This document shows, one piece after another, positions 1 through 11,313 of a stretch of 64,000 nucleotides of DNA. The stretch spans positions 1,302,001 to 1,366,000 of the forward strand of contig NC_079259.1 of the NCBI RefSeq assembly GCF_947241705.1, given 5' to 3'. Under the pieces are notes generated by a model that saw only the letters and a program-made list of their open reading frames with translations, did no database searches and was not told the DNA's origin. Made by a program: the position numbers and the translations under genes. Every line of letters starts with the position of its first letter. The stretch's first letter is position 1. The DNA is from Saccharomyces mikatae IFO 1815. Lineage: Eukaryota; Ascomycota; Saccharomycetes; Saccharomycetales; Saccharomycetaceae.

Positions 1-1744
<1,744 letters not shown>

Positions 1745-1989
1745 AACACTAAAAAAAGTCTGTAACGAGGAGTACGAATAATTAAATACAAAAATAACGT
1801 GTATACACAAATGTAACTTATAAAACTAAAAGGCCGGAGAGAGAGAATAAGAGTAGGTAACAATAAAGGATAGGACACCTTGATCGGCTGTCTTGAAAAT
1901 AAAGATCCAGTCTATATTGAGAGAAGAAATTGAAGCGAAAGAGTGGTGAAATTCCAAAAAAAAGAAGAACTGAAAAGGCAGAGGATAAA

Positions 1990-2535
1990 TCAGGAGTGTA
2001 ATAAGGAGAAGATAGGGGCAGATAGTTTTTCTTCACCATGTAAACTATCTAGTGTCAGTACAAAATCATATTCCAGAATATGAGCACCAACATGTTTGAT
2101 AAGGTCGCCCGTAGCTGATGCGGACATACCAGTGGCAAGAACATCATCCACAATAACTACATTAGAATCAAAAGGTATAGCTTCAACCTGCATTTCAAAC
2201 GTTTCCTGATGATCCAGTTTTGTGAACGTCGCGGTGGCACACTCGCCTGGTAATTTCCCAGCTCTTCTTATGGGTACAAATCCAACTCCCAGTGCTAAAG
2301 CCAGAGATGGCCCAAAAAGAAGACCTCTGGCTTCAATACCCGCGATATAATCGATTTTTTCTTTTCCAAACTTTTCTTCTAAATGCGTTTTGAAAGCATT
2401 TATCAGCTTCTTGAACAGTACGGGGCTGCCGATAATAGGTAAAAAATCTTCAAACTGCTCTCCCTCTAAGGGAAAGTCAGTAAATCGCTTGAAAGCACTT
2501 TTCATTTCCTTTGCGTGAGATTCAGAAACGGACAT
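1990..2535 (-). CDS. APT2: Apt2, adenine phosphoribosyltransferase-like protein
   Basis: A 181-aa type I phosphoribosyltransferase of the adenine salvage family (adenine + PRPP to AMP). It starts at the ATG at 2535-2533. The APRT core is present: GIEARGLLFGP around residues 66-76, the hood and dimer region with PIRRAGKLPGE around 88-98, and the PRPP motif VVIVDDVLATG at 126-136. From general knowledge, S. cerevisiae Apt2 is a duplicate of the active enzyme Apt1 and has been reported as poorly expressed or inactive. Here the PRPP loop continues ATG-M-S-A where active enzymes usually read ATG-G-T/S, so reduced activity is plausible. The frame is intact and the flanking sequence conserved, so I call it a gene and not a pseudogene. 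Confidence 0.93.
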   Translation of the reverse strand: MSVSESHAKEMKSAFKRFTDFPLEGEQFEDFLPIIGSPVLFKKLINAFKTHLEEKFGKEKIDYIAGIEARGLLFGPSLALALGVGFVPIRRAGKLPGECATATFTKLDHQETFEMQVEAIPFDSNVVIVDDVLATGMSASATGDLIKHVGAHILEYDFVLTLDSLHGEEKLSAPIFSLLHS

Positions 2536-3174
2536 GGTGGAAGAAAAGTAAGCAATTGAGTAAGCATATACACTCGCTCCTTATTTACAGAGAACGAAAT
2601 TTTCTGAATGATTACTATGCACAGGTATGGATGTGTAAGAAACCTGTTCTACACCTCTAAGATATATATCTATATAAGTATATATGTATATGTATATACA
2701 TATATATATTTACTCATTTTCCGTAGGTTAAGGACAGCAAAATATTCCTACAATGTAAGAACTACTGACTAATGCAAAGTTTCAAGAAAGTTCCATCGCA
2801 AAGACGAGAAAACTGGAAAAAAAATAAAAAGAAAAAATAAAAAACACTCACAACCTCCGATTACATAACCTTATACAGAATTACAATACCATTCTTGACA
2901 TCATCACCACGCCATCGCATGCTCACGTGACCCTCTCGCGTGCCTTAAAATACAGCCTTAAACGCAATCTCATTCGCGTTCTGTGGAATTTGTCTCGGAC
3001 TACAAGTTCGGCATGCGTCACCAGTGACCGTCCGTACCGCCCTGCTTCCGGTTTTTATCTGGAAATCCGACTGGTGAAATAAACTTCTGGGTTTAGGCCC
3101 CGGAAAAATAGTTAAACCAAAACTGGAAAATGGAGCCAGAAATGGACAGGGGTGTATTGCATGGGAGAAGTGTA
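2536..3174. other. Intergenic region upstream of APT2
   Basis: 639 bp between the APT2 start and the SSN2 stop. No gene is supported. It holds an alternating TA-rich simple repeat at about 2661-2712 and a TCACGTGA palindrome around 2923-2930 that fits a Cbf1/Pho4-type E-box (CACGTG at 2924-2929), about 390 bp upstream of APT2. S. cerevisiae has only a dubious ORF at this place. Confidence 0.55.
2661..2712. repeat. TA-rich simple repeat
   Basis: About 50 bp of nearly pure alternating T and A with interspersed TATATG and TATACA steps. It includes self-complementary stretches such as TGTATATACA. It probably varies in length between strains. Confidence 0.7.
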
Positions 3175-6100
3175 TTAATCTGAGATGGTGATTGATGAAG
3201 AAGCTACGGTATTGCCAGTGGCGGTTGTAGGAATGGCAATTTTTACTCTGGTGTGCACAAGAGTGTTCATCATTTTTTTCACAGCTAGGATATGCCATGG
3301 GATATGCCCATCTGTGCCATCAGAGAGACCGTACCATACATTCAGCGCAGCCAGATTGCGAAACTCTTCTAGGATGGTTTCGAGCAATTGCGTGCTGTCT
3401 GAGTGTGGACAGTTCAAAAGGTTAACAGCGAACTTGTCCCAGACGGTATCACCATCGCATTTCTTAAATTTGATTAAGGCACCGCTCCTAATAGCACAGC
3501 GATGTTGTGAATGTGCCAGAGGGAACGGGTACTGAAATATCACGCCATGAACGTCCTGGTCAAGGTCCCTTATTTCATAGTCATCTAATCTGGACATATC
3601 GATATGTCCTCCAAATTTTGTGTTCTTGTAGATTGGCTTGAAACTAGGATACAGTTTATCCTCATCTATGAAAGAAATTTTGGAGTTGTCATCTACGCAC
3701 ACGACAGCAAGATGTATATTTCTACCGGATAGCCTTCTCCAATTCATCAATTCGTCGTCTGGTAGTATGCCATTCAACCTAGTTAAAATGAGACATATTT
3801 TACCGTATTTCTTAGACGCTAAATTTAAAGCCATATTCCATATTTGGTTACATGCCTCATCAAATTTCCCCCTTGAATTTCCGACATACCATGTCTTTGT
3901 CATACTTCCCCGCCCATTGCTGTCTGAAAGCGCTGCAAAAACCCATTCTTTGTCGACGCTACGAGAATACGCTAGATGGATGTACGAGTCATAGTAGATT
4001 ATAGAAGAGAAACCTATACTGTTGCTCTGTTGCTGATTCTGTTGTTGTTTTTGTTGTTGTTGTTGTTGTTGCTGTTGTTGCTGTTGTTGCTGTTGCTGTT
4101 GTTGCTGTTGCTGTTGTTGCATGGTTCTGAAATTCACTTTCTCCGGCAGTGTATGCGCAATGTAAGTGAACTTTATGGATTTTGGCGGTAGCATATTGTA
4201 TATAGAAATTGCTATATTGACATACTGGTCTACCGTTATTAGCGGGTTTGTAATGAAGTCTATTGGAATAACTTTCAAAAATAGCTCAATGTTGGGCATT
4301 TTGGCATTGACCTCGTTCCTGATCACTTGGAAAATATTTGCCTTGTCCACTAATTCGGTCAGAGTTGCATTATCTAAGGGTAGTATTATTAATATTGGTG
4401 GCACATTTTTGGTAGAGTTCTTATTGTTGGAACAGTATGAAACAATCTGTGCAGCTAGTAAAAGAAGCTTATTTTTGTCAAATGCTTTCAAATACATTAA
4501 TCCGGGAGGATCTTCATTGGTTAATTTAAGTAGTTCGCAAAAGCCTAATTCTTGATTAATATACGTTTGAGATAACGTTGGTGCAAATGACAGACAATCA
4601 TCTTTAAAAGATGAACTCAGTAATAAAGACTTGAAATTTTTTATACCGTTTGGAGGGCGGAAATTGAGATATTTAATAAATGGTTGAGAATCATGTTTGA
4701 CTTTAATTAGCTCGTGATGCTTCTTCACAAAAACAAATGGCTGCTTCATACTGTAGAATTTGGATATTGTTTCATTGCCATTTAATCTATCGAATGTAGA
4801 AAATAACTGCAACATCGTTGTTGTTATTAAACCTTCTTGGCAATTTCTCACACCTTCATAAGTAATCTCCGGAATTCCAAGATTTCCCAAAATATTGTAA
4901 TCAATGACCACTTGTTCCGCTATTAAATCTAGGATATGTTGCTCCTTCTCAGATATCGTAACAACGGGAGTGGGGGTAATGAAAACGTCTGGTATAGAAG
5001 CTAACGGCATATGTCTCAAAAGAAAGGGCAAACTACTTGATGATTCAACTGATAAATTAGACTCTGCTGGAGTGAACTCAGGGATTCCACTCTTGTCTTT
5101 TGGTAAAATAGGAACTTCAGAATTTACCGAATTTGACGAGAACTCGGACGTATTATTAATAACATTACTATCTTCTAGGGTCAACTTCATATTAGTATCC
5201 ATGGGTTGAATAGATGAATCGACGGTCTTAAGTGGTGATTCAGTCTGTGGTATATCATTTTGAGGAATTTTCCAAATCGAATTATATCCCTCTTTATTGC
5301 CAGTAATGTTACCTTCATTTACCAAATTAAAATTCTCTTGCTTTATGATAGAATCTTGTAAACTCGGAATAGAAGAGTAATTTATGTACTGGGGTTCATG
5401 AATATTATTATTGGTACTGATGTTATCAGAAAGTTTCATGTCGTCTCGTACGTTCAATGATTTGAGATCCTCATCGCTGCTACCATTCTCTTCTTCTTCA
5501 TCCTCTTCTTCTTCAGAGCTGGAGAGATCCGCCATAGAAATATCAAAATTCAGTGCTTCCTCTTTCTGTAACGGACTGAATGAAAATTTCCCTCCAGATT
5601 TGTACTTATTATCAACATTGTTTTCTATTATCGGATTGAAATTAAGTGGTGCGAATACACTTTTACGTCTATCACGAGGTGTTTCTACAGGAAGTGGTGC
5701 ACCTGGGTCCATGTATAATGGGCTTGTAGGCAAAGTCATCTCGTCTATCGGAATATCTAAATATTTCCTTTTCCCACTTATTTTTTTTGATGTTCCGCTC
5801 ATTGTACGGATATTAGATTTCTCAGATGATGGGAAGAAAGGAATATCCTTACCAAGATCAGCACGTATTTCCTTGTTATTGACGCTTTTATTATTATTGC
5901 TTTCTTCCTCGTCAGACATTTCGAACATATCCTCGGTAACTTCGTCTGATATACTTTTAATGGATCCATTTGTAGAGTTTGATTTATTACCATCGCCAAA
6001 TAAGTCCTCGTCCTCGTCATCACCAAACAACTCTTTATCTACCATGGAGTCGCTTTTGTCACTTGGTACAATTTCGTTTTGTTCCTGATGTTCTACTCTG

Positions 6101-7476
6101 CCCTTCTTATTGAGATTTGTATCTACGTGACCTGTCCTGCTTATGGGTTTATTTATCTTTTCCGATGATCTCCTATTTACATCCAGTTCAGTTTTCAGTG
6201 GGCTGTTTTCCAGATCATTGGATACTGTAGTCTGTTTTTTATCATTGAATAACTCATTTTCATTAATGTTGTTATTAGGGGTGTTTAAAAACGCTGGAGC
6301 AAATTGATCATTTGGTGAAAGCATCAATTTATCAATCCCTGTGAAATTAGGTGAAAAGTCTCTTGGAGATGCTTTGTTAGTCTCTTGAACAGAATGGTAA
6401 GAAGCTGGCTGCGAGCTAATGGAACTATTCTTATAATGTTGAAATTGTTCTGTATACGCCCCCTCTGAGCTTAAGGGGTTTGTACCGGTAATATTACTGC
6501 TCAAAACACCAGAGCTTCCAGGCGTCCTATACGCCGCTGTTTGTTTTAACTGTATGAAATCATCAATAGCATCAAGCGCATCTTGCAAACTATGAAGTTC
6601 TGAAGGATCGCCAGAGGGAGAGCTTTCTATATCGGCGACTGGTTGAGCAAAGATTAGGTTTAGTGGCCACACCAGCTTTTTGGCTTCCAGTAATGGAGTC
6701 AAATATGAAGCTATAGTAGGTGTGTGGCCATTGAGATGCCCCAAGTCAGGAATAACAGCAACCCACTTCAGATTTTTTTTATTCTGCAAGTTTATACCAT
6801 GAGATACACTTAATGTAGTCAGCAGAATCTCTGTGTGTTTTGGTGGTTGGATCAAATATCCTTGCTTGGAAGCCGGTGCTAGATGCATCCTTATCCCCGA
6901 CGGAGCTAAATAAAGTGCATGCTTTGAAACGAAAGACTCTTCTAAATTCTCCTCCTTCATCGGTACTAAACCCATATCTTTAGCACATAACGATACTGTA
7001 AGATCTCCATTGACAAAAAGGTGCGGCTCCAACTGCACGAGACAACTTGGCACCCCACTTAATGATATACAGGAATTGCCGAACTGTATCAGCTTATTAT
7101 GTGAACCTAATGCCAAGTTGATGTAAATTTTCCTTCGTAGAGCTTTTAGAAAAAGAGCATAGTGAGGCGGTAAGTTTGGCTTAGAATAGTCCGCAGTAAA
7201 CGTCCCAATTTTATCTGGGCTCGCCGGTTTATGTTCTATCATGGGAGGTTTCGGTATTGGATCATCATTTATGCTGAAACACCACAAGTCTCTTGAAAGT
7301 AGTGCAACCAGATTCTTTGGATCCTGTTTTCGCAACATAAACTCCATTTGAATGGACCATTGATCATTTTGCGTTTTGGAAACGTACTGGTGATAATTGA
7401 TCTTCTTAATCTTCTCTAGTCTGTAGAAGCTGGATAAGACATCCTCAAGTCGGTATGTGGAAGCGTCAGAACTCAT
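3175..7476 (-). CDS. SSN2: Ssn2/Med13 (Srb9), Mediator CDK8-module subunit
   Basis: Med13, the large subunit that links the Cdk8 kinase module (with Med12, Cdk8 and cyclin C) to core Mediator, mainly for repression. 1433 aa from the ATG at 7476-7474; I recall 1420 aa in S. cerevisiae. The N-terminal 300 or so residues and the C-terminal 500 are well conserved, and the middle is disordered and acidic, with ELFGDDEDEDLFGD and a run of S and E. An RRKS protein kinase A site sits at Ser606, matching the S608 site known from S. cerevisiae. Residues 1120-1142 are 23 consecutive glutamines, followed by further Q interrupted by K and N, within the C-terminal domain. The gene is divergent from YDR444W with 377 bp between start codons. 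Confidence 0.97.
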   Translation of the reverse strand: MSSDASTYRLEDVLSSFYRLEKIKKINYHQYVSKTQNDQWSIQMEFMLRKQDPKNLVALLSRDLWCFSINDDPIPKPPMIEHKPASPDKIGTFTADYSKPNLPPHYALFLKALRRKIYINLALGSHNKLIQFGNSCISLSGVPSCLVQLEPHLFVNGDLTVSLCAKDMGLVPMKEENLEESFVSKHALYLAPSGIRMHLAPASKQGYLIQPPKHTEILLTTLSVSHGINLQNKKNLKWVAVIPDLGHLNGHTPTIASYLTPLLEAKKLVWPLNLIFAQPVADIESSPSGDPSELHSLQDALDAIDDFIQLKQTAAYRTPGSSGVLSSNITGTNPLSSEGAYTEQFQHYKNSSISSQPASYHSVQETNKASPRDFSPNFTGIDKLMLSPNDQFAPAFLNTPNNNINENELFNDKKQTTVSNDLENSPLKTELDVNRRSSEKINKPISRTGHVDTNLNKKGRVEHQEQNEIVPSDKSDSMVDKELFGDDEDEDLFGDGNKSNSTNGSIKSISDEVTEDMFEMSDEEESNNNKSVNNKEIRADLGKDIPFFPSSEKSNIRTMSGTSKKISGKRKYLDIPIDEMTLPTSPLYMDPGAPLPVETPRDRRKSVFAPLNFNPIIENNVDNKYKSGGKFSFSPLQKEEALNFDISMADLSSSEEEEDEEEENGSSDEDLKSLNVRDDMKLSDNISTNNNIHEPQYINYSSIPSLQDSIIKQENFNLVNEGNITGNKEGYNSIWKIPQNDIPQTESPLKTVDSSIQPMDTNMKLTLEDSNVINNTSEFSSNSVNSEVPILPKDKSGIPEFTPAESNLSVESSSSLPFLLRHMPLASIPDVFITPTPVVTISEKEQHILDLIAEQVVIDYNILGNLGIPEITYEGVRNCQEGLITTTMLQLFSTFDRLNGNETISKFYSMKQPFVFVKKHHELIKVKHDSQPFIKYLNFRPPNGIKNFKSLLLSSSFKDDCLSFAPTLSQTYINQELGFCELLKLTNEDPPGLMYLKAFDKNKLLLLAAQIVSYCSNNKNSTKNVPPILIILPLDNATLTELVDKANIFQVIRNEVNAKMPNIELFLKVIPIDFITNPLITVDQYVNIAISIYNMLPPKSIKFTYIAHTLPEKVNFRTMQQQQQQQQQQQQQQQQQQQQQQQKQQQNQQQSNSIGFSSIIYYDSYIHLAYSRSVDKEWVFAALSDSNGRGSMTKTWYVGNSRGKFDEACNQIWNMALNLASKKYGKICLILTRLNGILPDDELMNWRRLSGRNIHLAVVCVDDNSKISFIDEDKLYPSFKPIYKNTKFGGHIDMSRLDDYEIRDLDQDVHGVIFQYPFPLAHSQHRCAIRSGALIKFKKCDGDTVWDKFAVNLLNCPHSDSTQLLETILEEFRNLAALNVWYGLSDGTDGHIPWHILAVKKMMNTLVHTRVKIAIPTTATGNTVASSSITISD
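4027..4119 (-). repeat. CAA/CAG trinucleotide repeat (polyglutamine) in SSN2
   Basis: On the minus strand this encodes 23 uninterrupted Gln (4051-4119), then Lys, three Gln, Asn and three Gln. CAA and CAG codons are mixed, which tends to stabilise such tracts. The S. cerevisiae protein as I recall it has a shorter, Met-interrupted tract here. Confidence 0.9.
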
Positions 7477-7853
7477 ACTACTTCCTCAGGTCCTGATACC
7501 CAGCTCAAACGTTCCTAAAGCTAAGCTATGCCGTACTCCAGCTAGTTGATTTTTCTAGTCCGCACTATTCTTCTTAAAGGGTAGTTGCAAGAGTATGCTA
7601 TAATGAAAAATGGACTACTTGATCCGGCACTACCCGGTTCCTCCACTTGAAAAAAAGTTTCAATACTCCGCTTCTTTAGGTAAGCGCGAGTATCATCGAT
7701 GCCATTTCAAGACGTTGTTTATTATGGGATTCTAGAACGATAACCAACAGGAAATAAGAAGCAGAATCGTATATCTCGCTGTTATCTGTTTACCCATTAT
7801 AAAAGGCTGTACTTTTTTTTTTTAGTCGTTTTTTGCCTTATAAAATCATCCAA
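7477..7853. promoter_or_regulatory. Divergent promoter SSN2 / YDR444W
   Basis: 377 bp shared upstream region. A poly(dT) tract at about 7813-7823 lies just upstream of the YDR444W start. I see no strongly diagnostic factor site. Confidence 0.4.
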
Positions 7854-9896
7854 ATGAAAAATTCGCTCGAGGTAAATAAATCGGAGGGTACCTTACTAGT
7901 AGATGAGAGGAAGAGATTAAGAATAGGAGAGCTATATCGCTACAAGTTTTCTGTGAACAGAGATGTACTTAAAGAACACGGTTTAGATGTATCATACTTA
8001 TTTGTAAGAATCAAGAACGAAGAGAGCCCACTTCTACGACCGGTTTATTTGACGGGACCATATTCCTTCTACATTGATATTAGACCGCATAACTATAATG
8101 AGAATCGCAAGTTTCGAGGAAAAGAAACGATCTCATTTATCGAAAATCTGAAACCAGATGAAAGATTTAAAGTAAAAATATTGCTGAACAAAAATTCCAG
8201 AGTTGGTGACAGTTCAAATTATTCCTGGACCGTTGATATAATTTCACAATTGGCGGTGACCACGATCCCAAAGCTGGAATTCACGTTTAGGATAGGAACT
8301 ACTCGGAGGGTGGTTAAGAGATCCAATGAGCTTTTTGAAAATATTGAAGGCGTTTCTTTGGAGATGTGGGATACCAAAACTCTTTGGGATTTACCACCAA
8401 AATTTCCAGAAAAGCCTGTACATCTTGTTATTGTGACACATGGTATCTTTTCTAATATCGGGTGCGATATGTTATATATGAAAGATAAAATTGAAGAAAT
8501 GACGTTCCCGATGAATGAGTCTATTAATCCGAATATAATAGTCCGGGGGTTTATGGGCAACATTGGGAAATCAGGTCATGGAGTACATTGCTTAGGTGTT
8601 AGGGTTGGAAAGTATGTCCTTGAAATTGTTGATAAGTTGAACAAAAAGTATAAAGTGGACAAGATATCATTTATTGGTCATTCCTTGGGAGGACCAACAC
8701 AATCCATGGCAGTTCGTTACATTACCGTAAAAAAACCAGATTTTTTTGATCCGGTGAATGGTGTCAAACCAGTTAATTTTATTACGCTAGCTAGTCCCTT
8801 TATTGGTGTTATTGGTGACTTCCCCTTTTATTTGTCGGTTCCGCTTGATATGGGTGCCCTGGGTTTGACAGGAAGAGACTTAAATTTGAAATACACACCT
8901 TTAACATCCAAAGACGGATTATATACAGACGATGACTCTAATCCGGAACATTCCAAATACATATTGGAGATTCTTCCACAAGCACCGGCCAAAAAAATAT
9001 TCGAGTCTTTCAAAAGGAGAACCATATATGCCAACATCATGGATGATGGTATCGTTCCATTACGAACTGCCGCGCTTCTATATTTGGATTGGCGAGGTAT
9101 ACATAAAGTCCAAAAAATCAGAAAAGAAAATAAGAATCAATCAACTTCTGGCGGGTATAATTCCTCCGACAGCCGAGAAAGTAGTACAGCATCATCGCCT
9201 TCTAGTAAAAATGATAATAACGTTGGCGAGATTCCTCCAGAAAGTCCGAATAAAAAAGCGGCCTTACAGTGGAGCTTACCTCAAGCTGTCATACATGGGA
9301 GTAAAATAAATAAATACAAAAGAGGACAGACCAATGAGGCAGCCTCAAATTCGGATAATGAACGTGGAGTAATCTTTGACGGTCAAAAATTCCAACCTCC
9401 AAAAGAAGCTAATACAGTATTATCAGCTTTATCAGTTCTGACCGCGGCTATACCAGATCAAGAGTATATCAAAAATCCAGCCGTAAGGAAAGATGAAGTC
9501 ATACATGACAAACTTTATCACCCAGAAGAATTGCCTCCTCCACATTATGAAAATAGGCCTATTGTTAAGAAGCTTATATATCCTAACGAGAGTGTCAACA
9601 GAATCCAAGAACGAATTGCCAGGGAATGGCAAGAAACGATGACTTGGCGAAAAGTATTAGTGCAAATCCAGCCAGATTCGCACAATAATATAATAGTAAG
9701 GAGAAGATTTGTCAACCTGTACGGTTATGTTGCCGTAGAGCACATGGTTGAACACCATTTCGGTACTAAAGTTTGTAGCGAACTCGCTGATGATCCAAAT
9801 GAGCCAAAAGATGAATCAAATCAACCACAGCACCTCGAATCATCAAATGAACAAAACAATCGGAGTAAATCTAAGGGTGTGGTCGACGCCTTATGA
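7854..9896 (+). CDS. Putative DUF676-family serine hydrolase/lipase (YDR444W-like)
   Basis: Predicted alpha/beta hydrolase of the DUF676 lipase family, related to yeast Rog1 and Lpl1. The physiological substrate is not established. Seen: an N-terminal beta-rich domain; the oxyanion-side VTHGIFSN; the nucleophile elbow GHSLGG with Ser277; a following [14 protein letters not shown] segment that fits the acid-residue loop; and a C-terminal MVEHHFG with the likely catalytic His. A low-complexity insert of about 120 residues rich in S, N and K separates the last two. I use the ATG at 7854 (680 aa). The frame stays open 7 codons upstream to a TTG at 7833, which may be a lost ancestral ATG. The tRNA-Lys lies about 130 bp downstream. 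Confidence 0.9.
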   Translation: MKNSLEVNKSEGTLLVDERKRLRIGELYRYKFSVNRDVLKEHGLDVSYLFVRIKNEESPLLRPVYLTGPYSFYIDIRPHNYNENRKFRGKETISFIENLKPDERFKVKILLNKNSRVGDSSNYSWTVDIISQLAVTTIPKLEFTFRIGTTRRVVKRSNELFENIEGVSLEMWDTKTLWDLPPKFPEKPVHLVIVTHGIFSNIGCDMLYMKDKIEEMTFPMNESINPNIIVRGFMGNIGKSGHGVHCLGVRVGKYVLEIVDKLNKKYKVDKISFIGHSLGGPTQSMAVRYITVKKPDFFDPVNGVKPVNFITLASPFIGVIGDFPFYLSVPLDMGALGLTGRDLNLKYTPLTSKDGLYTDDDSNPEHSKYILEILPQAPAKKIFESFKRRTIYANIMDDGIVPLRTAALLYLDWRGIHKVQKIRKENKNQSTSGGYNSSDSRESSTASSPSSKNDNNVGEIPPESPNKKAALQWSLPQAVIHGSKINKYKRGQTNEAASNSDNERGVIFDGQKFQPPKEANTVLSALSVLTAAIPDQEYIKNPAVRKDEVIHDKLYHPEELPPPHYENRPIVKKLIYPNESVNRIQERIAREWQETMTWRKVLVQIQPDSHNNIIVRRRFVNLYGYVAVEHMVEHHFGTKVCSELADDPNEPKDESNQPQHLESSNEQNNRSKSKGVVDAL

Positions 9897-10023
9897 CTAA
9901 CTCTGCATGAATTCATTGATCTTTAATATATAACGTAGAAAAAAGAAAAAAAAAATAAAAGTGTTAAACGAGAATTGAACGATTACACCCGCGCATAATA
10001 ATGCCTCCAAATACAGGAGTTAC

Positions 10024-10029
10024 AAAAAA
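10024..10029 (-). terminator. Pol III terminator of tRNA-Lys
   Basis: A T-run on the minus strand (A-run on the plus strand) directly after the tRNA 3' end, the usual RNA polymerase III stop. Confidence 0.8.
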
Positions 10030-10102
10030 AGCCCTGTAGGGGGCTCGAACCCCTAACCTTATGATTAAGAGTCATACGCGCTACCGATTGCGCCAACAAG
10101 GC
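10030..10102 (-). tRNA. tK(CUU): tRNA-Lys, anticodon CUU
   Basis: A 73-nt sequence that folds as a full cloverleaf without intron. The acceptor GCCTTGT pairs with ACAGGGC allowing G-U. The D arm GCGC/GCGC, an anticodon stem ATGA/TCAT flanking the loop CTCTTAA, and a T arm AGGGG/CCCCT with TTCGAGC follow. The anticodon CTT decodes AAG (Lys). The internal A and B boxes (GGCGCAATCGG, GGTTCGAGCCC) are intact. S. cerevisiae carries a Lys(CUU) tRNA in the same neighbourhood. Its 5' flank, to the right, is occupied by Ty LTRs from 10211. Confidence 0.97.
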
Positions 10103-10282
10103 TACTTAATCTGAAATAAACTGAGTAATGAATTTTATATCTAAGTATTAGGGGCACTTCTGATCCAAACTTGCTTGTTCTTCTATCTATTCCTTCTGTA
10201 TTGTAGTTTCTGTTGATAATTAGTAGTTTAGTAAGTTGTAATAATTAAGAATAGTCGTTCCTTCTTAATCTATATAAGAGAG

Positions 10283-10663
10283 TGTTGATAATTAGTAGTT
10301 TAGTAAGTTGTAATAATTAAGAATAGTCGTTCCTTCTTAATCTATATAAGAGAGGTATATAAAACACACGCTGATTGGGTGTATTAAACCAAAAGGTTCA
10401 GACATAAATCAGAGTGTTGATGATAAGAATTTAGTGTTAACTCATCTTCTTATATACTAAGTTCTGGACAATTAATAGATCTTTATCTTATTAGTGCAGG
10501 AAATTCTATAATTAGAATTTCCCTACTCCATTTAAATTGGTATCACCATAAGAATGTTAGTATTAATTTACTCAACATCATTAGTATCATGTTAAAGAAT
10601 GTTCGTCATCAACTACAACAATTTATATGAATAAATGTATAGTGGTAATCACTTATTCCAACA
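10283..10663 (-). mobile_element. Younger complete Ty4-type (tau) solo LTR nested in the older one
   Basis: A 381-bp LTR with TG...CA ends, flanked by the 5-bp repeat GAGAG at 10278-10282 and 10664-10668, the expected target duplication. It is inserted 72 bp into the older tau. As a result the first 72 bp of each tau stand as an exact tandem duplication (10211-10282 and 10283-10354). It looks whole as a solo LTR. Confidence 0.9.
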
Positions 10664-10767
10664 GAGAGGTATATAAAACACACGCTGATTGGTTGTATTA
10701 AACCAAAAGGTTCAGACATAAATCAGAGTGTTGATGATAAGAATTTAGTGTTAACTCATCTTCTTAT

Positions 10768-11098
10768 TGAGAGATTGGCGAATTTTGAGATGATTGTTGG
10801 GATTCCATTGTTGATAAAGGCAATAATATTAGGTATGTAGATATACTAGAAGTTCTCCTCGAGGATATAGGAATCCAATAAATGGAACTCGTAATTCTAC
10901 ATAATTCTGTATATGCTTTTATTGTCATTTTATATTTGTCAGTCATTATCCTATTACATTATCAATCCTTGCATTTCAGCTTCCACTTATTTCGATGACC
11001 GCTTCTCATAACTTATGTCATCTTATAACACCGTATATGATAATGTACTAGTAGTATGACTACTAGTTGATAGACGATAGTTGATTTTCATTCCAACA
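10768..11098 (-). mobile_element. Complete Ty1/Ty2-type (delta) solo LTR inserted in the older tau
   Basis: 331 bp with TG...CA ends. Its sequence follows the delta LTR family, including the CTCGAGGA and CCTATTACATTATCAATCC blocks. It is flanked by the 5-bp duplication CTTAT at 10763-10767 and 11099-11103, showing insertion into the older tau. Its 3' terminus resembles the Ty2 or hybrid class more than classic Ty1, which is an inference from memory. It looks whole as a solo LTR. Confidence 0.9.
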
Positions 11099-11313
11099 CT
11101 TATATACTAAGTTCTGGACAATTAATAGATCTTTATCCTACTAGTTCAGGATTTTTTATAATTAGAATTTGCCTACTCCAATTTAAGTGGTATCATCATA
11201 AGAATGTTTGTATTCATTTACCCAACATTATTAGTATCATGTTAAAGAATATTCGTCATCAACCACACCAATTTATATGAATAAATGTATAGTAATAATC
11301 ACTTATTCCAACA

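Larger units (their letters stand above)
10211..11313 (-). mobile_element. Older Ty4-type (tau) solo LTR, split by two later insertions
   Basis: The tau LTR parts lie at 10211-10282, 10669-10767 and 11104-11313. Together they give 381 bp with TG...CA ends, the same length as the tau copy nested in it. A second tau LTR (10283-10663) and a delta LTR (10768-11098) sit inside it, each with a 5-bp target duplication. I saw no matching direct repeat at its own outer ends. The family call rests on memory of the tau consensus and on its position upstream of a tRNA gene, the usual Ty4 target. It is the oldest layer of the nest together with the delta fragment beside it. No internal Ty coding region is present. 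Confidence 0.85.

Noticed and set aside
3976-4191. Plus-strand frame encoding a long leucine run
   Set aside because: It is the antisense shadow of the SSN2 glutamine tract. The SSN2 frame is conserved.
5411-6088. 225-codon Ser-rich plus-strand frame
   Set aside because: It lies fully antisense inside SSN2 and its composition mirrors the acidic SSN2 middle.
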